Assembly (NCBI RefSeq): GCF_002968285.2
Contig: NZ_CP134400.1
Location: 930,001-994,000, forward strand
Length of the DNA stretch: 64,000 bases
DNA from: Mycobacterium sp. ITM-2016-00318
GTDB taxonomy: Bacteria > Actinomycetota > Actinomycetes > Mycobacteriales > Mycobacteriaceae
Direction of reading: 5' to 3'
Part shown: piece after piece, positions 17,369 through 26,573 of the stretch
Numbering within the stretch: position 1 is the stretch's first letter
How the letters are laid out: each line of letters starts with the position of its first letter
Notes under the pieces: generated by a model
Database searches by the model: none
What the model was told of the DNA's origin: nothing
What the model saw: only the letters and a program-made list of their open reading frames with translations
Made by a program: the position numbers and the translations under genes

Positions 17369-19333
17369 TCAGTCGCCGGTGCGTTCGAACCTGTCCTCGA
17401 AATCGCCGCCACCCGTGCATGCGCTTCCCGGCGCGATCGTCTGAGTGCCGCGCCCCATCAGCACCGAGATCGGATCGTCGAGCGTCCCAGGCATCGGATA
17501 CTCGGCGGTGATCGTCACCTTCGCGGTGCCGCCGTCCGGGCACGTCGCATTGCCCTGTTCGTTTCGGCTCCACTTCTCGTCCGCGTACACCAGGGTGACC
17601 GCCGAACCGCCTGCGTGGAACAGGCTCATGCACTTGTCGCCAGTGCGCAGACAGTAGGTGTCTGCGCTGAGCACCTGGCCGGGCAGGGTGTCACCGTTCG
17701 TGAAACTGGTTGTCTGCCGGTAGCTTCCGTGCAAGTCGTCGGCCGGCGAGATCGCGCGCGGCGGCAACACCGCCGGATCGGGAACCTTGTTGGGATCGGC
17801 GTCGCCGGTCCGCGTGAATTTCAGCGTTCGCTTGGCCGCGCACAGGCTGTCGGTGGAGGCTCGGATGCTGTCGCCGGCCAGGGTGCCGTCGGGCTGCGGC
17901 TCCAAGGTGAAGACGACCCAGATCTCGGACGGCGCCTCGCCGCCGCAGTCCGATGACGCCAGGCCGACGGCGATCCATTTGCCGCCGATCTGGTCGTAGG
18001 TCATGTTCGACAGCAGGGAGTTCCCGCTGGCGCTCGCCGCGGTCGCGACGCACCCGCTCGGGCCGCACTCCGAACGGACCTCCCAATTGCTCGTTGTGGC
18101 AGGCGCATTCGGCACCGGCTTGCCGTCCAGGTCGGTTCCCGGCCCGTAGTCGGCGCGGTAGGTGCCGTTGAAGTCTGTGGTGTTGGCGGCTGCCGTCGAC
18201 GGCTTGGTGGAGCCCTTGTCGTCGTCACCGGTCAGCTCGACGACCCCGATGACGCCGCCGACGATCACCAGTGTCGCGATGAACACCAGCGCGCCGACGA
18301 GCAGGCCGTGGTTGCGGGCCTTCTTCGGCGCGGGCGGCGACGGTGCAGGCTGCTGCACCTGATGCGGTCCGCTGAACTGTGTGGGCGCCGACGCCGGGTA
18401 CGGTGCAGGCGTGTAACCGACCTGGGTGAACGGCTGCTCCGGCCAGCTCAGCGCGGAAGGGCTTCCGCCCGCAGAGGTGGCCGGTGCCGACCATGCGCTC
18501 GACGACGCCGATCCGGTGACGGCTTCCTTTGCCGCTTGGGCCATGTCGACCGTCGTCGGGTAGCGCTCGGCGGGCTGCTTGGCCAGGCCGGTGGCGATCA
18601 CCCGATCGAGTTCCCGCGGCATCGCAGCGCGTTCGGACGGCCGCGGCGGCGGCGTCACCATGTGCCCGACGGCGACCTGCTCCAGCGTGGTGCCAGGGAA
18701 CGGCTGCTGGCCGGTCAGACACTGGTAGAGCACGCACGCCAGCGCGTAGACGTCCGAACTCGGATGCACCTCATCGGAATTGAACCGTTCGGGCGCCATG
18801 TAGGCCCACGTGCCGATCGCCGAGCTGGCCGACGTCAGCCGGGTGTCGGTCGCGGCGCGCGCGATGCCGAAATCGATCAGATACGCATAGTCGTTCTTGT
18901 CGACCAGGATGTTCGACGGCTTGACGTCGCGGTGCACCAGCCCGACCTGGTGCGCGTTGTGCAGCGCCGATGCGATCTGGTCGACGATCGCCACCGCGCG
19001 CCTCGGCTCAAGCGGTCCGTCGTCGATCAACGTCTGCAGGTCGACGCCGTTGATCAGGCGCATGGTCACATACAGACGGTCGTCGATCTCGCCGACGTCG
19101 AAGATCGGCACAACGTGCGGATCGTCCAGTCGTGCGGCGGCGCGCGCCTCACGGCGGAACCGCTGCTCGAAGTCGGGGTCCTTGGCGTAGTGGGGGAGCA
19201 GCATCTTGAGCGCGACGACGCGGTCGATCGCGCTGTCGTGCGCCTTCCACACCTCACCCATGCCGCCACGGCCCAACAGTTCGATCAGCCGGTACCGACC
19301 GAACGGCGTGCCCTGTTCCGGTGTGCCTTCCAC
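17369..19333 (-). CDS. PknE/PknF-like transmembrane Ser/Thr protein kinase
   Basis: 654 aa, GTG start at 19333, seven bases after the stop of the DUF3060 gene. Kinase domain at residues 12-280: GRGGMGEVWKA glycine loop, Lys43 (VALKML), Glu62, HRDVKPSN with catalytic Asp136, IDFGIAR (154-156) and YMAPERF. A Pro/Ala-rich linker follows, then one transmembrane helix (LVGALVFIATLVIVGGVIGV, about residue 380-400), then an extracellular region of about 250 aa with paired cysteines (SECGPSGC; YCLRTGDKC; CPDGG; SACTGGG), probably a disulfide-bonded sensor. Membrane receptor kinase; ligand unknown. It could also be called PknE, F or H type. Confidence 0.92.
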   Translation of the reverse strand: MEGTPEQGTPFGRYRLIELLGRGGMGEVWKAHDSAIDRVVALKMLLPHYAKDPDFEQRFRREARAAARLDDPHVVPIFDVGEIDDRLYVTMRLINGVDLQTLIDDGPLEPRRAVAIVDQIASALHNAHQVGLVHRDVKPSNILVDKNDYAYLIDFGIARAATDTRLTSASSAIGTWAYMAPERFNSDEVHPSSDVYALACVLYQCLTGQQPFPGTTLEQVAVGHMVTPPPRPSERAAMPRELDRVIATGLAKQPAERYPTTVDMAQAAKEAVTGSASSSAWSAPATSAGGSPSALSWPEQPFTQVGYTPAPYPASAPTQFSGPHQVQQPAPSPPAPKKARNHGLLVGALVFIATLVIVGGVIGVVELTGDDDKGSTKPSTAAANTTDFNGTYRADYGPGTDLDGKPVPNAPATTSNWEVRSECGPSGCVATAASASGNSLLSNMTYDQIGGKWIAVGLASSDCGGEAPSEIWVVFTLEPQPDGTLAGDSIRASTDSLCAAKRTLKFTRTGDADPNKVPDPAVLPPRAISPADDLHGSYRQTTSFTNGDTLPGQVLSADTYCLRTGDKCMSLFHAGGSAVTLVYADEKWSRNEQGNATCPDGGTAKVTITAEYPMPGTLDDPISVLMGRGTQTIAPGSACTGGGDFEDRFERTGD

Positions 19334-19340
19334 CGTCGAA

Positions 19341-20156
19341 TCAGCCCTGCTGCACCGTATTGGAGCCGACGGCGTCGATCTGCGGGGTCCCCGAGATGTA
19401 GCTGACGACGTTGTCGAAACCGGAGGCGCCGATCTTGTCCGCGGCATCGACGGTGATCTTGTTCTCGATACCGGATACCGACACCTCCGCGCAGTGACCG
19501 GTGATCGTCACCGTGTTGCGGATGCCGCTGATCGTCACGGCGGCGTCATTACAGGCGACCGTCTTGTTCTCGTCGATGCCCGAGATGGTGACCGTTTGCC
19601 CCGGCGCGCCGGTGATCACGTTCGGGTCGGCGTTCGGCGCGCCGGGCGGAGCAGGAATGTCGGGCATGCCGGGGATCTCGATCGGGGGCATCGGCGGAGC
19701 CGAGGGGATGTCGATGTCGACGGACCCGCCGCCGCTCGACACACTCGAATCACCCGGTGTGGTAACGCTTGTCGTTCTCGTCATGAAGATGATGACGCCC
19801 GCGGCGACGGCGATGAAGACGACTGCGATCAGACCGAACACCAACCAGGGGATGCCGCCGGAAACCCTTTGCGGCGGCGCGCCGTAGGGCTGGGCACCCC
19901 ATTGCGAAGTCCCGTACGGCTGTGCGCCGTACTGCTGCCTGCCATAGGGCTGCGTGGCGAATGGTTGGGCGCCGTACTGCTGGGTCTCGTACGCGGGGGT
20001 GCTGTAGTCCGGCGGGGTGTAGGCCGACGTCGGTGGCGGCAGATACGCGGTGTCGCCACCGGCTTGCCCGCCGCCGAGTTCGCTGGACCGCGCCTGATCC
20101 GAAAGGGGTTGCTCAAGGGCCCTGATCCTGGCTTCGGGGTCGTCCTCGGGATTCAC
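19341..20156 (-). CDS. DUF3060-domain membrane-anchored protein with Gln/Tyr/Pro-rich head
   Basis: 271 aa, GTG start at 20156. The cytoplasmic head has tandem QYGAQPYG-like repeats (about residues 58-95), then a transmembrane helix (WLVFGLIAVVFIAVAAGVII, about 104-124), a Pro-rich stretch and a C-terminal repeat region with VTISGI, VTITGH, VSVSGI and a two-Cys pattern (VACN, GHC), typical of DUF3060, predicted to fold as a small beta-solenoid outside the membrane. The gene is immediately upstream of the receptor kinase (7-bp gap), so it is a candidate kinase substrate or co-sensor. The function of DUF3060 is unknown. Confidence 0.8.
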   Translation of the reverse strand: MNPEDDPEARIRALEQPLSDQARSSELGGGQAGGDTAYLPPPTSAYTPPDYSTPAYETQQYGAQPFATQPYGRQQYGAQPYGTSQWGAQPYGAPPQRVSGGIPWLVFGLIAVVFIAVAAGVIIFMTRTTSVTTPGDSSVSSGGGSVDIDIPSAPPMPPIEIPGMPDIPAPPGAPNADPNVITGAPGQTVTISGIDENKTVACNDAAVTISGIRNTVTITGHCAEVSVSGIENKITVDAADKIGASGFDNVVSYISGTPQIDAVGSNTVQQG

Positions 20157-20209
20157 ACCGCAGATGGTCCCACAGTCGGGGCGTCGGCACGCCCAGTCGG
20201 CGTGGACCC

Positions 20210-23200
20210 TCAGGTCATTGCCCCGGCCGCTGCGATGTGGCCAGGAAGGCCGAGCGATGTCGCGGTCGTTCGGTAGCGGACCACGGCATCTCGATACTCG
20301 TTCTCGTCGCCCCTGGCTTTCGCAATCAAGGCCCGCGACCGCAGATGCTGGACTTCCACGCCCGCGAAGTCAGAATTCGGGACGGCCTGCGACCGGTCAA
20401 GCGCATCTTGCGCGGCGTCAACATCGCCGGGCGCTCCTCGGAGCAGGAGCGCCTCGACCAAAACGCCTGAGATCAATCCCCACAGGCTCTCGCCCGTGGG
20501 ATACAGAGCGTCGATTGCTGCCCGCGCGAAGTCGACGGCCGCGTCGAGATCGCCGACCCGCATCTTGACTCGTGCCAGCTCGCAATCGAGGAAGCTCAAA
20601 ACGGCGTGACTGAACCGGTCACTCAGGATGTCCTCCCGAACTTGGTCGAACAACGCCACCGCGGCTTCGAAATCCGGCGCGTCTTGGTGGGCCAGCACTA
20701 CCGCCCGCGTGCATTGGGCCAGGACGAGGGCCAAGTTGTCGCCGGACCGCGCAGCGCGCGTGAGCGCTTCCGCGGTCAGTTCCCTGGCGATGTCATCTGC
20801 AGGCAGGACCCAGGGAATGGTCGTGGCGTAGACGAAGAAGACGACCATGGCCAGTGTCGTCGCGTCGACTTCTCGCGCCAATCGAACGGCCTCGTCGAGG
20901 TCGTCCTTCGCGCCTTGCACGCCGAGGGCCCACCGCGCGCTGCCACGAAAGACAAGTGCGAGCGCCAGGGGTGATCCGATGATCAAGTTGCCCTTGGTGG
21001 GGTCACCATCGGCCAGTTCTATGACGCGCTCCGCGAGCCGCAGCACCTCATCTATCTCGCCTGTCTGCAATTTCGCGGCCAGATCGGCGGTGAGCAGCGA
21101 CACAGTGAGAGTCGGGTCGTCGATCGACTCGACCAGCCGGATGTGTTCGGTTGCAACCTCGTCTATCTCCGCGCTGTGAGACATATAGTGCTGCGCTACA
21201 AGCCCGGTCATGGCGATAGCCAGTGAGCGCTTGTCGCCAGCTGCGGCACACAGCTCGCGAAGCTCGTCGTATCCGATCTCCGCACCGCTACCGCCGACGC
21301 GAAATGCGCTTGCGCACAGTAGTGTCCGCGGCGCGATATTCATCGAAAGCCGGTACGGCACAGAGTCCGGCATGCGATCAGCAACATCGCGGGCCTTCCG
21401 TAGGCTCGTGTGTGCGGCGACGATGTCGCGGTTGACCGCCCATGTCCCAGTGCGCATGTGCCAGCCGTACGCCGCCTCGAGATCGCCTGCCGCTTCCAGA
21501 TGCTCGGCGATCAGCGCGGCGTTGGCGTCGGCGGAATCTGGATCGCGTCGTTCGATCTCGGTGGCGAGCTTCTGGTGCAGCGCCGCGCGGTCGGCTTTCA
21601 GCTGCGATTCATAAGCCACCGTGCGAATCAGCGGATGTCGAAACACAAACTCCGCCTTGGGCGTGAACTTGATCTGGTCGATGAGCTCAGCGGCGATCAG
21701 TTGCGGCAGCGCGGTTTCGCCGACCAGGGTCGCGGGCAGTTCAGCGTCGAACTGCGAACCGATGACGGATGCGGCGTTCAGCGTTCTCTTGGCGACCGTA
21801 TCGAGCCGGTCGATACGCGCGGCGATGGCGGCCTGCAAGGTGGCGGGCACTGTCGCGGCAGCGCCTGCGCCTTCGGACCGGTACGCCCCGCGGTCGCCCC
21901 GCAGCACTCCGCGATCGGCGAGGTCCCTGACGATCTCCTGCGCGAAGAACGGATTCCCCGCTGCCCGGTCGGTGATCTGAGTCGTCAGCGATGCGAGCGA
22001 CGCGTCCGGTCCCAGCATCTCGATGACCAGCGCGCCGGTCTCCGAGTCATTCAGCGGCGCAAGCGCGACCGTCTGCGATCCGGGCGTTGTGCTGAGCGGT
22101 CCGCGGTACTCCGGCCGGTACGTCATCAGCACCACTGAGGAGGTGCGCGGAATCACGGCCAGAAAGTCCACCAGCAACGACTCGCTGACCTGGTCTATCC
22201 AGTGCACGTCCTCGATGACGTAGACGGCTGGTGTCGAGCGAGCCAGCGACGCGCCGTTGACCAGCGCGGTGAGTCGGCGCCTTCGCGCATCGGGCGCGAT
22301 GTCCGGGGATGGCACAGCGGAATCGCGGATACCGAGCAGATCCTGAAGAAGGAGAAGATCTTCGGAGTCGGCGTCGGGTACCCGCTCCCGTAGTTGCATA
22401 CGCGCCATTTCGTCTGCGACTTCGTCGACACCGAAGATGCCTCGCAGAAGCCGCGATACGGCGTGAAAGGGTATCTCGCTGGCGTGTGACTCGCAGTACG
22501 ACCAATACACCGAGACACCGCGGTTCGCCGCGACGGTCGCGACCTCGGCGACGAGCCTGCTCTTGCCGACACCGGCGGGCGCGACCAGTCCGACGATCGC
22601 GCCCGAGCCGGCGATCGACCGATCCAGTACTCCTGTCAGTGCCGCCAGCTCCCATTGCCTACCAACAAAGTCGTGTCGCGCCGTGCGTCGATTCGATGCT
22701 CGGCGACGCCCAACAAGCGTCGCGCGGGAACCGGGTGGTCGGCGCCCTTGATGCCAACCGACTCCGCGTCACCGAGCACTACGACGCCGTCGACCAGCCG
22801 GGCGGTGGAGTCGCTGAGTATCACCCCGCCGGGCGGCGCCGCCGACTCCATTCGCTGCGCCATCCCGACCTGCTCACCGATCGCAGTGTAAGCGCCTGCA
22901 CCCGAACCGATCTCCCCGGCGATCACCTCGCCCGAGTTCAAGCCGACCCGCAACAGCAGCCGGACACCGTCGTGGTGGTCGACGTCGATCGCGAGCTGCT
23001 TGGCCTCGACCTGGAGGTCGAGTGCGGCGAGGCAGGCGCGAAGTGCGTGGTCCTCCAAGGCCACCGGAGCTCCGAAGACGGCCATGATGCCGTCACCGGT
23101 GAACTTGTCGACGGTGCCCGCGTATCGCTGTACCACCGCCGTCGCGTGCTCGACGAGTTGCGCCATGATCTCGCGCAACCGCTCGGCGCCGACGGCGGCG

Positions 23201-23352
23201 GCGATGTCCATCGAGTGCACCACGTCGGCGAACAGCACCGTCACCTGTTTGAACTCCGCCGCGGCCTCCGCACGGCCGACCGGAGAGCCGCATCCGTGGC
23301 AGAAGCGGGCATCCGTGAGCGGCTCGGTGCCGCACGTAGAGCACGCCGCCAT
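20210..23352 (-). pseudogene. Class III adenylate/guanylate cyclase fused to AAA ATPase-TPR regulator, split by a frameshift near 22670
   Basis: Upstream part (22636-23352): zinc ribbon CSTC...CHGC (residues 4-21), then a class III cyclase domain with FADVVHS and VDKFTGDGIMAVFG (metal Asp residues and substrate Lys) and YTAIGEQVGMAQRMES, where the usual VNxAARL Asn is Gly. It ends early after VGNGSW. Downstream part (20210 to about 22699, other frame): HDFVGRQWELAALTGVLD, Walker A GLVAPAGVGKSRLV, Walker B YVIEDVHWID, then about 500 aa of TPR-like helices. Walker A lies before the first possible start codon (22510), so this is one broken gene, about 1,045 aa when joined, not two. A one-base deletion at GACACGACTTTGTTGG explains it. 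No C-terminal LuxR HTH, unlike some relatives. Confidence 0.8.
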
Positions 23353-23434
23353 CATCCCACCTCCCGACAAACCGCCTCCTGTCATTCAACCGCGTGGCCG
23401 TTTGTGGGGACCGCATTACGGCAATTCGGACCGC

Positions 23435-23818
23435 ATGATCGGAAAGCTTCGTTCGACCGTCATCGACTGCAAGGAGCCGCAGCAGCTGGCTGGTTTCTAC
23501 CAAGCGGTACTCGGCGGTCACGTTGAGAAGGACGGCGACACCTGGTTGACACTGACCGCCCCGTCGGGGCGGCGGTTGGCGTTCCAGCTGTCACCGGAGC
23601 ACGAGCCGCCTGCGTTCCCCGACCCTCGTGGATCTCAGCAATTCCACCTGGACATCCAGGTCGACGACGACGGCGTCGACGACGCGGAACGCAAAGTCGT
23701 CTCGCTTGGCGCTACGCGGGTGACCGACGCCCGCGAGGACGACACCTTCCGGGTGTTCCGCGATCCCGCCGGCCACACGTTCTGCCTGGTGTGGGGCGTC
23801 GCCGACGACGCAGGCTGA
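23435..23818 (+). CDS. VOC-superfamily glyoxalase-like protein
   Basis: 127 aa, ATG at 23435 (the long upstream open frame is antisense to the cyclase). Two beta-alpha-beta-beta-beta modules: KLRSTVIDCKEPQQLAGFYQ then FHLDIQVDDDGVDDAE and DTFRVFRDPAGHTFCLVWG, matching the small actinobacterial Glyoxalase_6 type. Metal ligands would include His54-region and the C-terminal acid, but are not all canonical. Substrate unknown: glyoxalase, bleomycin-resistance-like and dioxygenase-like proteins share this fold. Divergent from the cyclase gene. Confidence 0.8.
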   Translation: MIGKLRSTVIDCKEPQQLAGFYQAVLGGHVEKDGDTWLTLTAPSGRRLAFQLSPEHEPPAFPDPRGSQQFHLDIQVDDDGVDDAERKVVSLGATRVTDAREDDTFRVFRDPAGHTFCLVWGVADDAG

Positions 23819-23881
23819 GGCGTTTGTAACCAAAGCCCGACCGGGGGAGTAGCAAAGCCGCCGCGGTGGTAACCAGAAGAC

Positions 23882-24985
23882 ATGGTGGCACCGGGTTTCA
23901 TCGCCATCGGCAGCGGTCCTGCCGGGTTGACCGCTGCGGAGGTGTTTCGCCGCGAGCACCCCAAAATCCCCGTTCGCATCATCACCAGCGATCCGGCCCT
24001 GCCTTACGCGAAGCCACCCTTGAGCAAGGCGTACCTCTGCGGCCGGGACCCGAACCTCGACCTTCACAGCGCAGGCTGGTTCGTCAAGCAGGGGATTGCG
24101 CTGCACCGCGGCATCACCGTCTCCCACATCGACCTCGCCAACCGGGAAGTCATCACGGCGGCAGGCAGGCGCTATGCGTATTGGCATCTGGTGCTGGCCG
24201 CCGGCGCCACGCCGGTCCCACTCGACGTGCCCGGCGGTGACGCGGCCCTGTCGCTACGGTCCTTCGCCGACGCCGTCGTGCTGCGGATGGCCGCCAAGAA
24301 CTCCGACTCGGCCGTTGTGGTCGGCGGCGGCCTGATCGGATGCGAGGCGGCGTCCTGCCTTGCGGCCCGCGGGGTCACGACCACCGTCGTCGCGCCCGAA
24401 CCGGTGCCGGTACAGCGGCGGTTCGGCCTCGAAGCGGGCGAACGGGTCGCGAAGATGCTGTCCGACATCGGCGTTCGGTTCATCGGCTCGACGAGCGTGG
24501 CCGCCGTTGACGACAGCGACGTGACCCTGGACAGCGGTGCCACCGTTGAAGCCGATCTCGTGGTCTCCGCGACCGGGGTGCGATCCGACAGCAGGCTCGC
24601 AACCGCTGCGGGCATCGAGACCGCCGATGGCCGCATCGTCGTCGATGAGCGCATGCACAGCTCGGCCCCCAACGTGTACGCGGCGGGCGATGTGGCGCTC
24701 GCCTACAACGTCACCGCGGGCCGCCGGATACCGTCGGAACACTGGCGCGACGCGACTGAACAAGGGCGCATCGCAGGCCTGGTCGCCGCGGGTTATCAGG
24801 CTGCATGGGACGACGTGCCCGAATTCGCTTGCGCCATCGGGCGATACGCGTTGAACTACCGCGGGTGGGGCACTGGCTATGAGGACAGCCGCCTCGACGA
24901 CAACGCGGACGGGTTCACCGTGACCTACCGGTGCGGTGACGAGGTCGTCGGGGTGCTGACGGCTACAGCCAGTCGCGACGCTTGA
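23882..24985 (+). CDS. FAD/NAD(P)-dependent oxidoreductase (ferredoxin/rubredoxin reductase-like)
   Basis: 367 aa. Two-dinucleotide-fold flavoprotein: N-terminal FIAIGSGPAGLTAAEVFRRE for FAD, YAKPPLSKAYL typical of the ferredoxin reductase class, central VVVGGGLIGCEAASCLAARG for NAD(P)H, VVSATGVRSDS and NVYAAGDVALAYN, the second FAD motif. There is no redox-active CxxC, so it is not a thioredoxin or disulfide reductase. No ferredoxin or P450 gene is adjacent. Its last 23 bp overlap the convergent CorA-like gene. Confidence 0.87.
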   Translation: MVAPGFIAIGSGPAGLTAAEVFRREHPKIPVRIITSDPALPYAKPPLSKAYLCGRDPNLDLHSAGWFVKQGIALHRGITVSHIDLANREVITAAGRRYAYWHLVLAAGATPVPLDVPGGDAALSLRSFADAVVLRMAAKNSDSAVVVGGGLIGCEAASCLAARGVTTTVVAPEPVPVQRRFGLEAGERVAKMLSDIGVRFIGSTSVAAVDDSDVTLDSGATVEADLVVSATGVRSDSRLATAAGIETADGRIVVDERMHSSAPNVYAAGDVALAYNVTAGRRIPSEHWRDATEQGRIAGLVAAGYQAAWDDVPEFACAIGRYALNYRGWGTGYEDSRLDDNADGFTVTYRCGDEVVGVLTATASRDA

Positions 24986-25949
24986 ACGTCCAGTAGAGCA
25001 CCAGCACGAGAACGACGATAAGCGCCGTGCTCGTGAAGAACCCGCCGATCGTCTCGATCCCCGGATAGTCGACGTTCTGCCCGTAGAACCCGGTCACCGC
25101 CGTCGGCACCGCGATGATGGCGGCCCACCCGGTGAGCTTCTTCATCACCTGGTTCAACCGGGCGTCCTGCAGCGAGAGGTTCGTCTCGAACACCGTTGTG
25201 ACCATGTCCCGCAACGACTCCGTCCACTCCGACACCCGCAGGACGTGGTCATACAGGTCGGCGTACAGCGGGTCGAGTTCGGTGGACGTCTTGGCGTCAA
25301 GCCGCCGGTGCTGAATCGAGTTGACGACTTCGCGCATCGGCAACACCACCCGGCGCAGCTCGACGAGATCCTTACGGAGCCGGAAGGTTTTGCGCTGCAA
25401 CCCGCCTCGTGGGGTGTTGTTTTCGAACAGGTCGTCCTCGAGCGCTTCGATGCTGTCGTCGAGCGCCTGCACCGCCGCGAAATGCTCGTCGACGATGACG
25501 TCGAGCAGGCCGTGCACCAGCGACCCGACCCCGTGCTCCTGACCGCCGAGCTCGTCGAAACGCCGCGACACCGTGTCGATGTCATACCAGGGCGACAGCC
25601 GCACGGTGATCAGGCCCTGCGGGAGCACGAAACCGGATACGCGGTGCACCGCAAGCGTCGATTCGGAGTCGTCGGCCGGCTCCTTGCACGACACCGCGTA
25701 CACGGTGAAGAACGTGTGCGTCCGGTATACCGCGGCCTTGGTGCGTTCGGCTTCGCCGACGGCGTCCTCGACCGCCCAGCTGTTGAGCCCGAGTTCGGTC
25801 GCAAGGTCGGACAACGTCGACTCGTCAGGGTCGAAGATGTCGCACCAGACCAGGGTGTCGTCTTCGGTGAGATAGTCGGAGATCGAGGAGAAGTCGAAGT
25901 CCTCCTGCGGCTTTCCGCCGCGCCACACCCGGCCCAGGATATCGGTCAT
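24963..25949 (-). CDS. CorA-family (2-TM-GxN) divalent-cation transporter with GQN in place of GMN
   Basis: 328 aa. Large N-terminal cytoplasmic alpha/beta domain (LVWCDIFDPDESTLSDLATELG), long helices (VRLSPWYD...FRLRKDLVELRRVVLPMREV), then two C-terminal helices WAAIIAVPTAVTGFYGQN and STALIVVLVLVLYWTF with a basic tail KRRDWL. The signature between them is YGQN rather than YGMN; Met-to-Gln variants occur among actinobacterial CorA-like proteins. Mg2+, Co2+ or Ni2+ transport or an efflux role is plausible. Start ATG 25949, 12 bp after the TetR stop; it could be co-transcribed with the echA3-TetR operon. Confidence 0.87.
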   Translation of the reverse strand: MTDILGRVWRGGKPQEDFDFSSISDYLTEDDTLVWCDIFDPDESTLSDLATELGLNSWAVEDAVGEAERTKAAVYRTHTFFTVYAVSCKEPADDSESTLAVHRVSGFVLPQGLITVRLSPWYDIDTVSRRFDELGGQEHGVGSLVHGLLDVIVDEHFAAVQALDDSIEALEDDLFENNTPRGGLQRKTFRLRKDLVELRRVVLPMREVVNSIQHRRLDAKTSTELDPLYADLYDHVLRVSEWTESLRDMVTTVFETNLSLQDARLNQVMKKLTGWAAIIAVPTAVTGFYGQNVDYPGIETIGGFFTSTALIVVLVLVLYWTFKRRDWL

Positions 25950-25961
25950 AGCGCCATCATG

Positions 25962-26564
25962 TCAGCGCGCCGGAGGAGCCCAGCCGAAGCCGTCGAGGAC
26001 CGACGTGACCCCGAGCTTCCACCGGCGCTCGATCTCGGTCGATGTGCCTAGCCACCGTCCAGCCTCCTGCACCGCCAAACCCTGTGCCAGTGCGAGCAGT
26101 ACGTGCGCGATGTCGGTCGGGTCGCCGCCGAGAAGGCCCTTGTCGACGCACCGCCGAATCCGGCCGACGAAGATCTCGCGGACGGCCGCGCCCGCCGCCA
26201 GCTCGTCGGCGCCCGGCTCGAAGTCGGCGAACGGCCGCGAGAACATCACCTGCGCCAGTTTCGGATACGCACGGCAGAAGAGCCGGAACACCGGCACCAA
26301 CCGCTCGAGATCGCCAAGCGCATCGTCCGTCTCGGGGATCTTGGCCAGCTCGGCGCCCAGGCGCCGGAAGCCTTCGAAGAACATCGCCCGCACCAGGCCG
26401 GCCTTGTCGTCGAACAATTCGTACACCGCGGGCACCGAGGTGCCGGCGCGCTCGGCCACCCGCCGCGTCGTGAAGCGGGCGATGCCCTCGTCACCGAGTG
26501 TGGTGATCGCGACGTCGAGCACCCGGTCCCGAAGCTCGGGTGTGCGCTGCTTCGCCCTCGGCAT
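25962..26564 (-). CDS. TetR-family transcriptional regulator (linked to echA3-like gene)
   Basis: 200 aa. N-terminal HTH: RDRVLDVAITTLGDEGIARF, TRRVAERAGTSVPAVYELFDDKAGL (residues about 11-59). The ligand-binding half is helical with no strong ligand hint. It begins 9 bp after the stop of the crotonase gene, so the two share a promoter, and this regulator probably controls the operon through the repeats upstream of the crotonase gene. Fatty-acyl-CoA ligands are a reasonable guess for such a pair. Confidence 0.88.
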   Translation of the reverse strand: MPRAKQRTPELRDRVLDVAITTLGDEGIARFTTRRVAERAGTSVPAVYELFDDKAGLVRAMFFEGFRRLGAELAKIPETDDALGDLERLVPVFRLFCRAYPKLAQVMFSRPFADFEPGADELAAGAAVREIFVGRIRRCVDKGLLGGDPTDIAHVLLALAQGLAVQEAGRWLGTSTEIERRWKLGVTSVLDGFGWAPPAR

Positions 26565-26573
26565 CGCAGCGGC

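Noticed and set aside
22636..23352. Reading the cyclase part as a complete short cyclase gene
   Set aside because: The following ATPase lacks a start codon before its Walker A, and the last residues shift away from the family sequence, so a single broken gene fits better.
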